Shown: positions 1 to 6,180 of the stretch, one piece after another
Layout: each line of letters starts with the position of its first letter
How positions within the stretch are numbered: position 1 is the stretch's first letter
The notes under the pieces: model-generated
What the model saw: the letters and a program-made list of their open reading frames with translations, nothing else
Database searches by the model: none
What the model was told of the DNA's origin: nothing
Source of the DNA: Leptofilum sp050292445
GTDB lineage: Bacteria; Chloroflexota; Anaerolineae; Promineifilales; Promineifilaceae
DNA: 15,841 nt
Assembly (NCBI GenBank): GCA_050292445.1
Contig: JBNKLQ010000137.1
Location: forward strand, 1-15,841
Direction: 5' to 3'
Program-made: the position numbers and the translations under genes

Positions 1-56
1 TGAAAACTGCGCGGATAAATCTGATACACGATCCCGGTTTGCCACCAACTGCTCAT
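1..56 (-). CDS. GH13 family alpha-glucosidase (5' end only, runs off left edge)
   Basis: Only the first 18 full codons are present, reading leftward from an ATG at 56. They give MSSWWQTGIVYQIYPRSF. The WWQ-x(4)-YQIYPRSF pattern is the hallmark N-terminus of GH13 enzymes acting on short alpha-glucosides (alpha-glucosidase, oligo-1,6-glucosidase, trehalose-6-phosphate hydrolase). It leads into beta-strand 1 of the TIM barrel. AAAGGA lies 7 nt upstream of this ATG and supports it over an in-frame ATG six codons earlier. There is no signal peptide, so the product is probably cytoplasmic. Catalytic Asp/Glu residues lie outside the window, so substrate specificity cannot be judged. The thiolase upstream is co-directional but separated by a terminator, so the gene is probably transcribed independently. 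Confidence 0.85.
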   Translation of the reverse strand, partial: MSSWWQTGIVYQIYPRSF

Positions 57-100
57 GAAGCCATCCTTTTTCATAAATTGATTTACTTGAGGTTATATGA

Positions 101-142
101 AAAATGAGCAGCCTCGAAAACTTGAGGCTGCTCATTTTTTTT
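101..142. terminator. Strong bidirectional intrinsic terminator
   Basis: A 15-bp perfect stem (101-115 with 124-138) has an 8-nt loop and is flanked by an A tract on one side and eight T residues (135-142) on the other. Read on the minus strand, the hairpin ends the thiolase transcript about 90 nt after its stop and is followed by five T. Read on the plus strand the T tract is longer. It sits between the thiolase stop (231) and the GH13 start (56), so it insulates the two co-directional genes. Confidence 0.85.
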
Positions 143-162
143 ACGGCTTACTTATTCAGGAG

Positions 163-214
163 TGGCAGTCCTCAACAGTTATTTGCTAAAAATTATTCCG
201 ATCAAGGACTGCCA
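163..214. repeat. 10-bp inverted repeat in thiolase 3' region
   Basis: TGGCAGTCCT at 163-172 is the exact reverse complement of AGGACTGCCA at 205-214, with a 32-nt loop. It lies between the thiolase stop codon and the strong terminator. It could fold as a 3' UTR hairpin or be the remnant of a small repeat element. There is no U tract, so it is not an intrinsic terminator on its own. Confidence 0.35.
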
Positions 215-230
215 GTCTTAAGTCACGCAA

Positions 231-1466
231 CTATTCCATTTCAATCGCCAGGGCCACTGCTTCGCCGCCGCCGAGGCAGAGGGAGGCAATGCCACGCTTG
301 AGATCGCGCTGCTGGAGAGCATGGATAAGCGTCACCAAAATGCGCGCCCCGCTGGCTCCGATGGGATGTCCCAGAGCAATCGCGCCGCCGTTGACGTTCA
401 CCTTTTCCCAATCCCAGGCATACCCTTTTTGCACCAGCTCCACGCCGTTGGCCAGCACCTGGGCGGCAAACGCTTCGTTCACCTCGAACAGATCAACCTC
501 CTCCATTTGCCAGCCAATTTTATCCAGCAGGCGCGGGATGGCACGAGCAGGGGCGGCAAAGAGCCATTTGGGCTCCACGGCGTAATGGGTGTAGCCCACA
601 ATCCGGGCCAGCGGCGAAGTACCCTGCCGTTCGGCCTCGGCGCGGTGGGTGAGCACCAGAGCCGCACCACCGTCGTTGAGGCCAGGGGCGTTGCCTGCGG
701 TCACCTGGCCGTCTGCCTCAAAAGCGGGACGCAGCTTGGCCAGACCCTCGACGCTAGTTTGCATCTCGTAGCTACCGTTGCTGAAACTGGCGCGAATGGG
801 CTCGTCTTTGTCTACAATGACGCTGCCTTTGCGGCTTTTAATTTCGACGGGGATAATTTCGGTTTGGAAACGGCCGTTTGCCGTAGCCTGTGCCGCTTTT
901 TCATGACTGCGGTAAGCAAACTCATCCATCTCCTCGCGGGACACTTCGTACTGCTTGGCAATAAACTCGGCGGCATTGCCCATTGGCCACTCCTGGAAGG
1001 AGCACCACAGGCCGTCGGTCAGCAGCGAATCTTGCAGATCCACGTGGCCAAAGCGCAGCCCCTGCCGCGCCTTGGGCAGCAGGTACGGCGCGTTGGACAT
1101 GCTCTCCATGCCGCCCGCCACGTACACAGTCCCTTCCCCGGCAACGATACCGTTGGACGCCAGCATCACGGCTTTGAGGCCAGAGCCACACACTTTGTTA
1201 ACACTGGCCGCACCGACCGTATTGGGTAGTCCACCGCGCAATGCCGCCTGCCGCGCCGGGGCCTGCCCCACGCCAGCAGCTACCACATTGCCCATAATGA
1301 CTTCATACACAGAATTGGGATCGATGCCGGAACGGGAAACGGCCGTTTTCACGGCCAATGCCCCCAAATCCGTTGCTTTCTGGCTGGTGAGGCTGCCGGA
1401 CATTTTGCCCGTTGGCGTGCGGGCTGCACTTAAAATCACAACATCCTGGTCACTTTTATTACTCAT
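231..1466 (-). CDS. Acetyl-CoA C-acetyltransferase (thiolase)
   Basis: A complete 411-residue thiolase catalysing reversible condensation of two acetyl-CoA to acetoacetyl-CoA (EC 2.3.1.9 type), in cytosolic fatty-acid, ketone or polyhydroxybutyrate metabolism. Visible landmarks: nucleophile Cys93 in NKVCGSGLKAV, the VNEAFAAQ motif near 329-336, NGGAIALGHPIGASGAR with His367, and the second catalytic Cys397 in CLGGGEA at the C-terminus. Length fits the biosynthetic thiolase family (about 390-410). The start at 1466 is chosen because GAGGAG lies 8-9 nt upstream. The reading frame stays open 46 codons further, but that part has no thiolase-like sequence and covers the promoter region. Two ACGGCCGT palindromes lie in the gene and one upstream. 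No beta-oxidation partner is in the window. The exact physiological direction (degradative or biosynthetic) cannot be decided here. Confidence 0.95.
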   Translation of the reverse strand: MSNKSDQDVVILSAARTPTGKMSGSLTSQKATDLGALAVKTAVSRSGIDPNSVYEVIMGNVVAAGVGQAPARQAALRGGLPNTVGAASVNKVCGSGLKAVMLASNGIVAGEGTVYVAGGMESMSNAPYLLPKARQGLRFGHVDLQDSLLTDGLWCSFQEWPMGNAAEFIAKQYEVSREEMDEFAYRSHEKAAQATANGRFQTEIIPVEIKSRKGSVIVDKDEPIRASFSNGSYEMQTSVEGLAKLRPAFEADGQVTAGNAPGLNDGGAALVLTHRAEAERQGTSPLARIVGYTHYAVEPKWLFAAPARAIPRLLDKIGWQMEEVDLFEVNEAFAAQVLANGVELVQKGYAWDWEKVNVNGGAIALGHPIGASGARILVTLIHALQQRDLKRGIASLCLGGGEAVALAIEME

Positions 1467-1507
1467 GTTTACGCTCCTCAGTGGGTGAGAATTTGTTTTT
1501 GTTAATG

Positions 1508-1535
1508 TTTGTATTGTACATGATAGGAGTTGCAA
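1508..1535 (-). promoter_or_regulatory. Possible thiolase promoter (weak match)
   Basis: On the minus strand TTGCAA (1530-1535) is followed after 16 nt by TACAAA (1508-1513), about 40 nt upstream of the thiolase start codon. The -10 match is weak. An ACGGCCGT palindrome at 1543-1550 lies just upstream and is one of the few copies outside coding sequence. Confidence 0.25.
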
Positions 1536-1613
1536 TTGGGGAACGGCCGTTACACGCATACCTATGACCTCATATAGCCATAAAGTACAGATCGGATTTG
1601 CCATAATTTTGTG

Positions 1614-1619
1614 TATAAT
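1614..1619 (+). promoter_or_regulatory. Candidate -10 box for the 411-residue FIST-like gene
   Basis: A perfect TATAAT lies about 86 nt upstream of the ATG at 1706. No convincing -35 hexamer is seen 16-18 nt upstream. The implied leader of roughly 80 nt contains a small hairpin (1637-1641 with 1645-1649) but no recognised riboswitch. The 1467-1705 intergenic stretch otherwise shows nothing beyond the candidate promoters for the two divergent genes. Confidence 0.4.
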
Positions 1620-1705
1620 TGCCAGGTGGCTTTGTAGTTAGTTCCTAACCGCACCCCCCAAGTTGATTTTAAGCAGTGCCTTTGACTGAATTTGAAGGGT
1701 AGAAC

Positions 1706-2941
1706 ATGCAATTACCTAGCGAACAACATCCAATTTGGCAAGAATTGATAAACAGAAAGAATCACTACCATTTCGAATTTTTGGCCGCCACCCTACTTCT
1801 GGGCAAGCTAAATCTAAAGTGCCGGCTTGACAAAACCCCCCAGGAAATGGAAAGAAGTATTCATGAATTACGTTCATTCTTTGAAAGGAATTTGCATCTA
1901 CCAAAAGTGCAAAGCGATCTGAGAAGGGTTTTTGGCGAAGGGCTAATCATGAATCAGGAACTGTTTGATGTAGCGACTATAATAAAATTTCTACAAAATG
2001 GGGACAAATTCATTCTGGCTGGGGATGAAAAAATCCTAAACGAATTACCCACAGGAAATTGGATAGGAGGCACAATCCCTTACTTTATGACGGATGATGG
2101 AGGCATGTTTACGCAAGAAAAGATATATGCAACCAGAATGCCAGATGATGCAACAAACATCGTGACCCAAACCTATGACGTCAACACAATCGATCAAATT
2201 TACCTGGATGCCCCCGCTAATGGCTTTAGCATCATCATTCTACCCGCTTTTAGCCCGGTCCATACTTCATTCGCCTTGAACTCGCCAACTTATGAAGGAT
2301 TTGCCACCAAACCTTTAATCGGATGGGTATCTGGCGTCTCTCTCGATGAATTGGACCAATCCACCCCCAAAACATTCGACGGGACAAACCCAGGCCATGA
2401 CGACAAAGCGGTCGTCTTTCATATTGAGTTACCGTCGCACAAGGCAGCAGATATACAATTCGTCAATATCTTTCAACCGGGTGAGGGCGATACAATTACC
2501 TTCCCAAACAATGGTTTTCAGACTAAAGATGCTTACGTCAATGGCACGAAAGTGAATTTTGCTACCTACATCGAGCAGAACAATATTGATACAAGATTGC
2601 CTTTAGTGGCTGATATGTACGGAGCCATGATTAATACCAGCTTCCGACAAATAAATTCGGCCGAAAAAACGGTGGACTTCTACGCGCCGGTTTTTGACGG
2701 CATGGACTACAAAATTGCCAAACCAATCAATGATTACGTCACCGACTTTGAAGCAATGGTTCCAACCAATCTGGGAGATGCAATCTTTTTCTCGTGTAAC
2801 TGTATCTTGAACTACAGGTACGCCAATCTGGAAGGCAAATCTCTCCAAGGCATTACAGGTCCGATGACCTTTGGCGAAATCGCTTATCAGCTGTTAAATC
2901 AGACGATGGCCTATGTTGTCATAGAAGACATCGAAGCCTAG
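1706..2941 (+). CDS. DUF6976/FIST-like protein of unknown function
   Basis: This is a 411-residue soluble protein with no signal peptide or membrane segment. From about residue 90 the sequence (LAGDEKILNELPTGNWIGG, then PYFMTDDGG, then GFSIIILPAFSPVH) resembles what I remember of the DUF6976 family. The C-terminal part carries FFSCNCILNY followed by GPMTFGEIAYQLLNQT. This resembles the end of the FIST_C sensory domain, where a small-residue/Cys strand is followed by a GEI-x(n)-N-x-T motif. The first 80 or so residues look like a separate helical region rich in charged residues. Both assignments rest on memory of motifs, not a search. AAGGG lies 6-7 nt before the ATG. It stands alone, divergent from the thiolase and convergent with the next gene. 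It holds no ACGGCCGT palindrome and looks lower in G+C than the thiolase. A small-molecule sensory role is only an inference. Confidence 0.6.
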   Translation: MQLPSEQHPIWQELINRKNHYHFEFLAATLLLGKLNLKCRLDKTPQEMERSIHELRSFFERNLHLPKVQSDLRRVFGEGLIMNQELFDVATIIKFLQNGDKFILAGDEKILNELPTGNWIGGTIPYFMTDDGGMFTQEKIYATRMPDDATNIVTQTYDVNTIDQIYLDAPANGFSIIILPAFSPVHTSFALNSPTYEGFATKPLIGWVSGVSLDELDQSTPKTFDGTNPGHDDKAVVFHIELPSHKAADIQFVNIFQPGEGDTITFPNNGFQTKDAYVNGTKVNFATYIEQNNIDTRLPLVADMYGAMINTSFRQINSAEKTVDFYAPVFDGMDYKIAKPINDYVTDFEAMVPTNLGDAIFFSCNCILNYRYANLEGKSLQGITGPMTFGEIAYQLLNQTMAYVVIEDIEA

Positions 2942-3008
2942 GAACCATCGGTCCTTCTATGGCTGGCTGAAAAACAACTGGCGTCATTAATAGTTATGGC
3001 ATCGAATT

Positions 3009-3036
3009 GCTGCATCCTTGCCGTGAAGGATGCAGC
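3009..3036. terminator. Stem-loop between convergent genes (no T tract)
   Basis: An 11-bp perfect stem (3009-3019 with 3026-3036) has a 6-nt loop. It lies between the ends of the plus-strand FIST-like gene (2941) and the minus-strand membrane protein gene (3101). Neither side has a T run, so it may act as a 3' boundary, a processing site or a factor-dependent terminator rather than a classic intrinsic one. The rest of 2942-3100 shows no gene. Confidence 0.45.
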
Positions 3037-3100
3037 CCTCAGCAGAAATGATGCAAGTGTTAGCGCACAAAAATCAATCCTTAGAGTTGTGGCCTAAACC

Positions 3101-3508
3101 TCAATCAGCTAGCCAAGTTATTAGTCCAACAACATCACTCATAACAAACAAATAAAATAATCCCAGCCCGCCTAAATAAAAAATCACCTCTCGCCACTTG
3201 ACCGACTGTAGAAAACCTTTCCACAGTTTTATGAGAGTCAGTCCAAATCCAACCGGCGTCGTGCCAACAACACCGATAAGTAATACGATTGTCGGCATAT
3301 AAAAAAGTGTACTTAGCCCGGCATCTTTAGGGTCCGGTTGTCCATACGTTGGTAAATGACCGATCTGAAGCGATGTTGTTATGACAAACATAGAAAATAG
3401 TATTAACCACAGCCAGGGGAACCAAATGATGATCCTGTACATTATTTGCACGTAAGGCGATTCCCAGGCAGAAGAGGTTGGTAATAATGTTTCTTTGGCT
3501 GATTTCAT
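3101..3508 (-). CDS. Small three-helix membrane protein, unknown function
   Basis: A 135-residue hydrophobic protein with three likely membrane helices at about residues 21-46, 68-92 and 104-131, and a short polar N-terminus. The first helix region is rich in Trp and aromatic residues (IIIWFPWLWLILFSM). I do not recognise the family. GGAG lies 8 nt before the ATG. It starts 28 nt after the stop of the upstream propeller lipoprotein and ends the minus-strand run, so it is most likely the last gene of that operon. It could be a membrane partner for the two lipoproteins, but nothing in the sequence proves that. No ACGGCCGT palindrome is present. Confidence 0.7.
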   Translation of the reverse strand: MKSAKETLLPTSSAWESPYVQIMYRIIIWFPWLWLILFSMFVITTSLQIGHLPTYGQPDPKDAGLSTLFYMPTIVLLIGVVGTTPVGFGLTLIKLWKGFLQSVKWREVIFYLGGLGLFYLFVMSDVVGLITWLAD

Positions 3509-3536
3509 TTTTTATCTCCAGTCAGTTACAACAGGT

Positions 3537-4766
3537 TTATGGAATTAGGCTTCCTGCCTGCGTGGCGACATAAATACCAGAGAATTGCCCTGTTTTTACT
3601 TCACCAAAAAGATAATATATCCCATCATGATAAACCAGTTCTGTAGACCACAAGGCTGTTTTATTGGGAATCTCTTCAAATGTTTGCAGGGCACCCTTTG
3701 ATCGTCGCCAATGAACCCCATCGTCGCTGAGAGCGTACCCCACTTGCACCCCATTCCCGATAGAGGACGCATACAGCAAAACCCATCCGTCTGGTGTTTG
3801 CAGCAGCAGCGGATCAGAAACGGCACGCTCATCCCATTTTCCTCGTTCATTGCTAGGCCGAAAAACAGGATCGCTTTCCGCATATACCGAGTCTGTCGTC
3901 TCAGGATCGTCATATTTTGTCCAGTTAATGCCATCGGGCGAGGTTGCCATGCCGATCATGGCACGGCCGTTTACGCCCACGTAATACATCACGTATCCAG
4001 CCTCATTTTTCATGACAAACGGCCGTCTCACACCTTCTGAATCCCATGCCCCTGCTTCACCTGGCTCCAGCACATATGCTTCATCCGCCGTCCACGGCCC
4101 CAGCGGATCTGGGGCTGTAGCCCGACCAATATAATTAACAGATCGACCCGACCCTTTATTCCATGTGTAGAAATAATGCACCCAGGTACCATCTTCTTCT
4201 ACGTGCATACTGCCGCCAATGGGTACATGGTTTTTGTTTGGCAAATCCTGTTCTGAAAATACAGGGCCATCTGCCATTTGCGTCCAGTGAAGGCCATCGG
4301 GCGAAGTGTGGTAAGAAAGCCCAAATGTGGTGGGTGGCCAGCCAGGGAACCGGTTGAGAAAAGCGTGGAATTGGCCATCATGGTAGAGAACGGCCGCAAT
4401 GTCCAAGTTCCGATCCCAATCACCCTCTTCACCATGCTCAATAACAGGGTCTGTACTGGTCAAAGGCAGTATATTTGTGGCATCAAACCGTTCAATGGGA
4501 ACGGCCGTAGCGGTGGGTTCAGGCAATGGCTCTAGGGTGGCCGTAGCAGTTGCTAGGGGAACGGCCGTTGCTGGTTCTTCAGTAGGAGGCAAAACTGTCG
4601 CTGTTGCCGGTGGCTCAGATTCTGACGAATCCATTGTGGCTTCACTTGGTTGTGTTGGCGGCACCGAAGCAACATCTTGCCCATCTGCTCCACAGGCCGA
4701 TAAAATTAGCAGCACACCAACAAAAAACAATAAATAAGCTATTCGATACATTTGAGATAATTTCAT
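3537..4766 (-). CDS. Lipoprotein with GH43-like five-bladed beta-propeller (paralogue B)
   Basis: A 409-residue exported lipoprotein. The signal peptide ends in a lipobox LSAC with Cys25, followed by a Pro/Thr/Ala/Glu-rich linker to about residue 92. The globular part (about 100-409) has three spaced S-x-D-G-x-x-W motifs (155-161, 276-282, 347-353) and repeating W-x-x-Y-D and GxWxLLY-type strands. This resembles GH43/GH32-type beta-propeller glycosidases and related non-catalytic propellers. WDSEGVRRPF (241-250) and RAVSDP (314-319) may lie at the active site, and YYLFGE (384-389) is near the C-terminus. GGAG lies 6 nt before the ATG. It starts 57 nt after paralogue A and is followed 28 nt later by the membrane protein gene. 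Two ACGGCCGT copies encode Thr-Ala-Val in the linker. The substrate is unknown, and a carbohydrate role is inferred from fold and context. Confidence 0.75.
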   Translation of the reverse strand: MKLSQMYRIAYLLFFVGVLLILSACGADGQDVASVPPTQPSEATMDSSESEPPATATVLPPTEEPATAVPLATATATLEPLPEPTATAVPIERFDATNILPLTSTDPVIEHGEEGDWDRNLDIAAVLYHDGQFHAFLNRFPGWPPTTFGLSYHTSPDGLHWTQMADGPVFSEQDLPNKNHVPIGGSMHVEEDGTWVHYFYTWNKGSGRSVNYIGRATAPDPLGPWTADEAYVLEPGEAGAWDSEGVRRPFVMKNEAGYVMYYVGVNGRAMIGMATSPDGINWTKYDDPETTDSVYAESDPVFRPSNERGKWDERAVSDPLLLQTPDGWVLLYASSIGNGVQVGYALSDDGVHWRRSKGALQTFEEIPNKTALWSTELVYHDGIYYLFGEVKTGQFSGIYVATQAGSLIP

Positions 4767-4823
4767 TTAAAACTCCATCAACAAGAGACTCGTTAAGCGC
4801 ATCCCAACAAGTCTTTAAAAAAT

Positions 4824-6020
4824 TTAAGGTAACAAAGACCCCTCATGCGTAGCCAGATACACGCTTGATGTTCCATCGACCACAATTTCCACAAACAGAT
4901 GATAGGTACCATCAATAAAGCGAATTGAAGGGCCGTACGAACCACGGCCGCCGCTCACATCTTGTGGGTTAATGATCGGGGCCTCAGACCGCTGCCAATT
5001 GAACCCATCTTCACTCAACGCATATCCCGTTGCTTGTGCAGTACCCCGGCGGCTGTTATAGACCATCACCCAGCCATCGCTCGTTTGGATGACATCCACA
5101 TTCATGATGGGGCCACTGTCCCAGGCGGTGTTATCTTCATTAGGAATCAAAATAGGATCGCTTTCTGCGAATTTGGCGGCATTAGTTGCAGGATCATTGT
5201 ATTTTTCCCAGGTAATGCCATCGGGTGAGGTAGCAAGTCCTATCATTTTGCGCCCAAAATCATTTCCTGCGAAATACATCACAAATCCATCATCAATTTG
5301 CAACACAGACGGCGCTTCTACGCCACCACCGTCCCAACTGCCATTACTACCCGGCTCCAAAACAGGGTCCGTATCAACTGTCCACGGGCCAGATGGGTCT
5401 GGGGCAGTCGCACGATAAATGCTGGGTTTGTGGGACACCGCATTGAGAGGCCATGTGTTGAAATACATCACCCAGGTGCCATCCGGTTGCACATAGGCCG
5501 CAGAGGCAAAAGGCACTTGCTTATCATCAATGTCTGCCGCAGAAAAGACCGACTCATCCCCAACACGGCTCCAGCTGTAGCCATCTTCTGAAATTGAGTA
5601 GGCGGTGCCTCCGTCCCTTGGTGGCCACCCAGTTAGCGCATTTTGCAACATATGGTATTTGCCGTCATGAAACACAATGGGACCAGCAGATATATTGGTG
5701 CTGTCCCATGCACCCTCCGGGCCATGGTCAATGATGGGGGTTGTACTGACTAGCGTGAAGACATTTTCCGCAGGCAGGTATGTCAAGGCTGCTTCTGGTG
5801 TTTCTCTTTCGGGGTCCAGGGTTGGCGGCGGTACGGCCGTTTCCGTTTCAGCAACCTCCGTTGCCGTGGGTTCTGGTTTTGTGGGATTAACCTCTGTTGT
5901 GGCAGTGGCTGATGGGGCGTGGGTTACGGCCGTTTCTGTTGTTGCGGCCGAACACGCAATTAACAAGCTAACTGAAAGAAGCAAGAATAAAATCCGTGCT
6001 CGAATGAATGAATAGGGCAT
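4824..6020 (-). CDS. Lipoprotein with GH43-like five-bladed beta-propeller (paralogue A)
   Basis: A 398-residue paralogue of the next gene. The signal peptide ends in lipobox LIAC with Cys23, then a Thr/Ala/Pro/Glu linker to about residue 78, then the propeller. S-x-D-G-x-x-W motifs stand at 144-150, 265-271 and 336-342. Strongly conserved blocks shared with paralogue B include RATAPDP, GPWT, LEPG, then SPDGI-x-W-x-KY and AESDP, and both proteins end in GSL[IL]P. WDGGGVEAPSV (229-239) looks like the family's acidic-Pro site. Where B has R-A-V-S-D-P, A has P-I-M-N-V-D, so a possible catalytic Asp may be shifted or lost. GGAG lies 5 nt before the ATG but can be buried in a hairpin. It is the first gene of a three-gene operon, 160 nt downstream of the LAL regulator gene. 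Probably cell-surface; substrate unknown. Confidence 0.75.
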   Translation of the reverse strand: MPYSFIRARILFLLLSVSLLIACSAATTETAVTHAPSATATTEVNPTKPEPTATEVAETETAVPPPTLDPERETPEAALTYLPAENVFTLVSTTPIIDHGPEGAWDSTNISAGPIVFHDGKYHMLQNALTGWPPRDGGTAYSISEDGYSWSRVGDESVFSAADIDDKQVPFASAAYVQPDGTWVMYFNTWPLNAVSHKPSIYRATAPDPSGPWTVDTDPVLEPGSNGSWDGGGVEAPSVLQIDDGFVMYFAGNDFGRKMIGLATSPDGITWEKYNDPATNAAKFAESDPILIPNEDNTAWDSGPIMNVDVIQTSDGWVMVYNSRRGTAQATGYALSEDGFNWQRSEAPIINPQDVSGGRGSYGPSIRFIDGTYHLFVEIVVDGTSSVYLATHEGSLLP

Positions 6021-6025
6021 AACAT

Positions 6026-6052
6026 CTCCAAAAGTTTTTTTGCTTTTGGGAG
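6026..6052 (-). promoter_or_regulatory. Hairpin that would sequester the ribosome binding site of propeller gene A
   Basis: In the minus-strand transcript CUUUUGGAG (complement of 6026-6034) can pair with the upstream CUCCCAAAAG (complement of 6043-6052) with one bulged C and an 8-nt A-rich loop. The GGAG in the 3' arm is the Shine-Dalgarno sequence, 5 nt before the ATG at 6020. Folding would therefore compete with translation initiation for the operon's first gene. Confidence 0.5.
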
Positions 6053-6086
6053 TTTAGCCAGGGGCAGATCAGTTGACATGACCTAA

Positions 6087-6110
6087 ATGGGGACAATGTA
6101 TGGGGACAAT
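6087..6110. promoter_or_regulatory. Tandem direct repeat, candidate operator of the LAL regulator
   Basis: ATGGGGACAAT occurs exactly at 6087-6097 and again at 6100-6110, a 13-bp period. It lies 67-90 nt upstream of the first propeller lipoprotein and just downstream of the LAL regulator gene. The GGGGA core resembles the GGGGA(T/G)GAGG core of the MalT box known from Escherichia coli, but the rest differs. Direct repeats near promoters are typical of MalT-type activators. Function is inferred. Confidence 0.4.
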
Positions 6111-6119
6111 CTACTATCC

Positions 6120-6134
6120 AAACCTAACAGGTTT
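6120..6134. repeat. AAACCT-AAC-AGGTTT inverted repeat (copy 1)
   Basis: A 15-bp imperfect palindrome with 6-bp arms, in the gap between the LAL regulator and the first propeller gene. It matches the copy at 6200-6214 at 13 of 15 positions. It may be a small dispersed repeat or a weak terminator stem. Confidence 0.45.
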
Positions 6135-6180
6135 GCATAGAATTTAGTCAAAGATGATTCTACGCTAGGCAAAATTCGCT

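Noticed and set aside
3..107. Plus-strand open frame entering from the left and ending in the terminator stem
   Set aside because: The minus strand of the same stretch encodes an unmistakable GH13 N-terminus.
321..1229. 302-codon plus-strand open frame opposite the thiolase
   Set aside because: It is the antisense shadow of a clear thiolase gene, with no recognisable domain or ribosome binding site.
1467..1604. 46-codon N-terminal extension of the thiolase frame
   Set aside because: No thiolase-like sequence. It overlaps the promoter region, and a well-placed GAGGAG supports the ATG at 1466.
3009..3036. Stem-loop as a riboswitch or ncRNA
   Set aside because: It is a single simple hairpin between convergent gene ends with no conserved aptamer features; a 3' boundary is simpler.
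4399..4737. Open frame opposite the lipoprotein linker, rich in Val-Ala-Gly
   Set aside because: It is produced by the antisense of the repetitive Thr/Ala/Pro linker; no start signal or family features.
6073..6078. Perfect TTGACA on the plus strand
   Set aside because: No acceptable -10 at 16-18 nt and no plus-strand gene follows; taken as chance.
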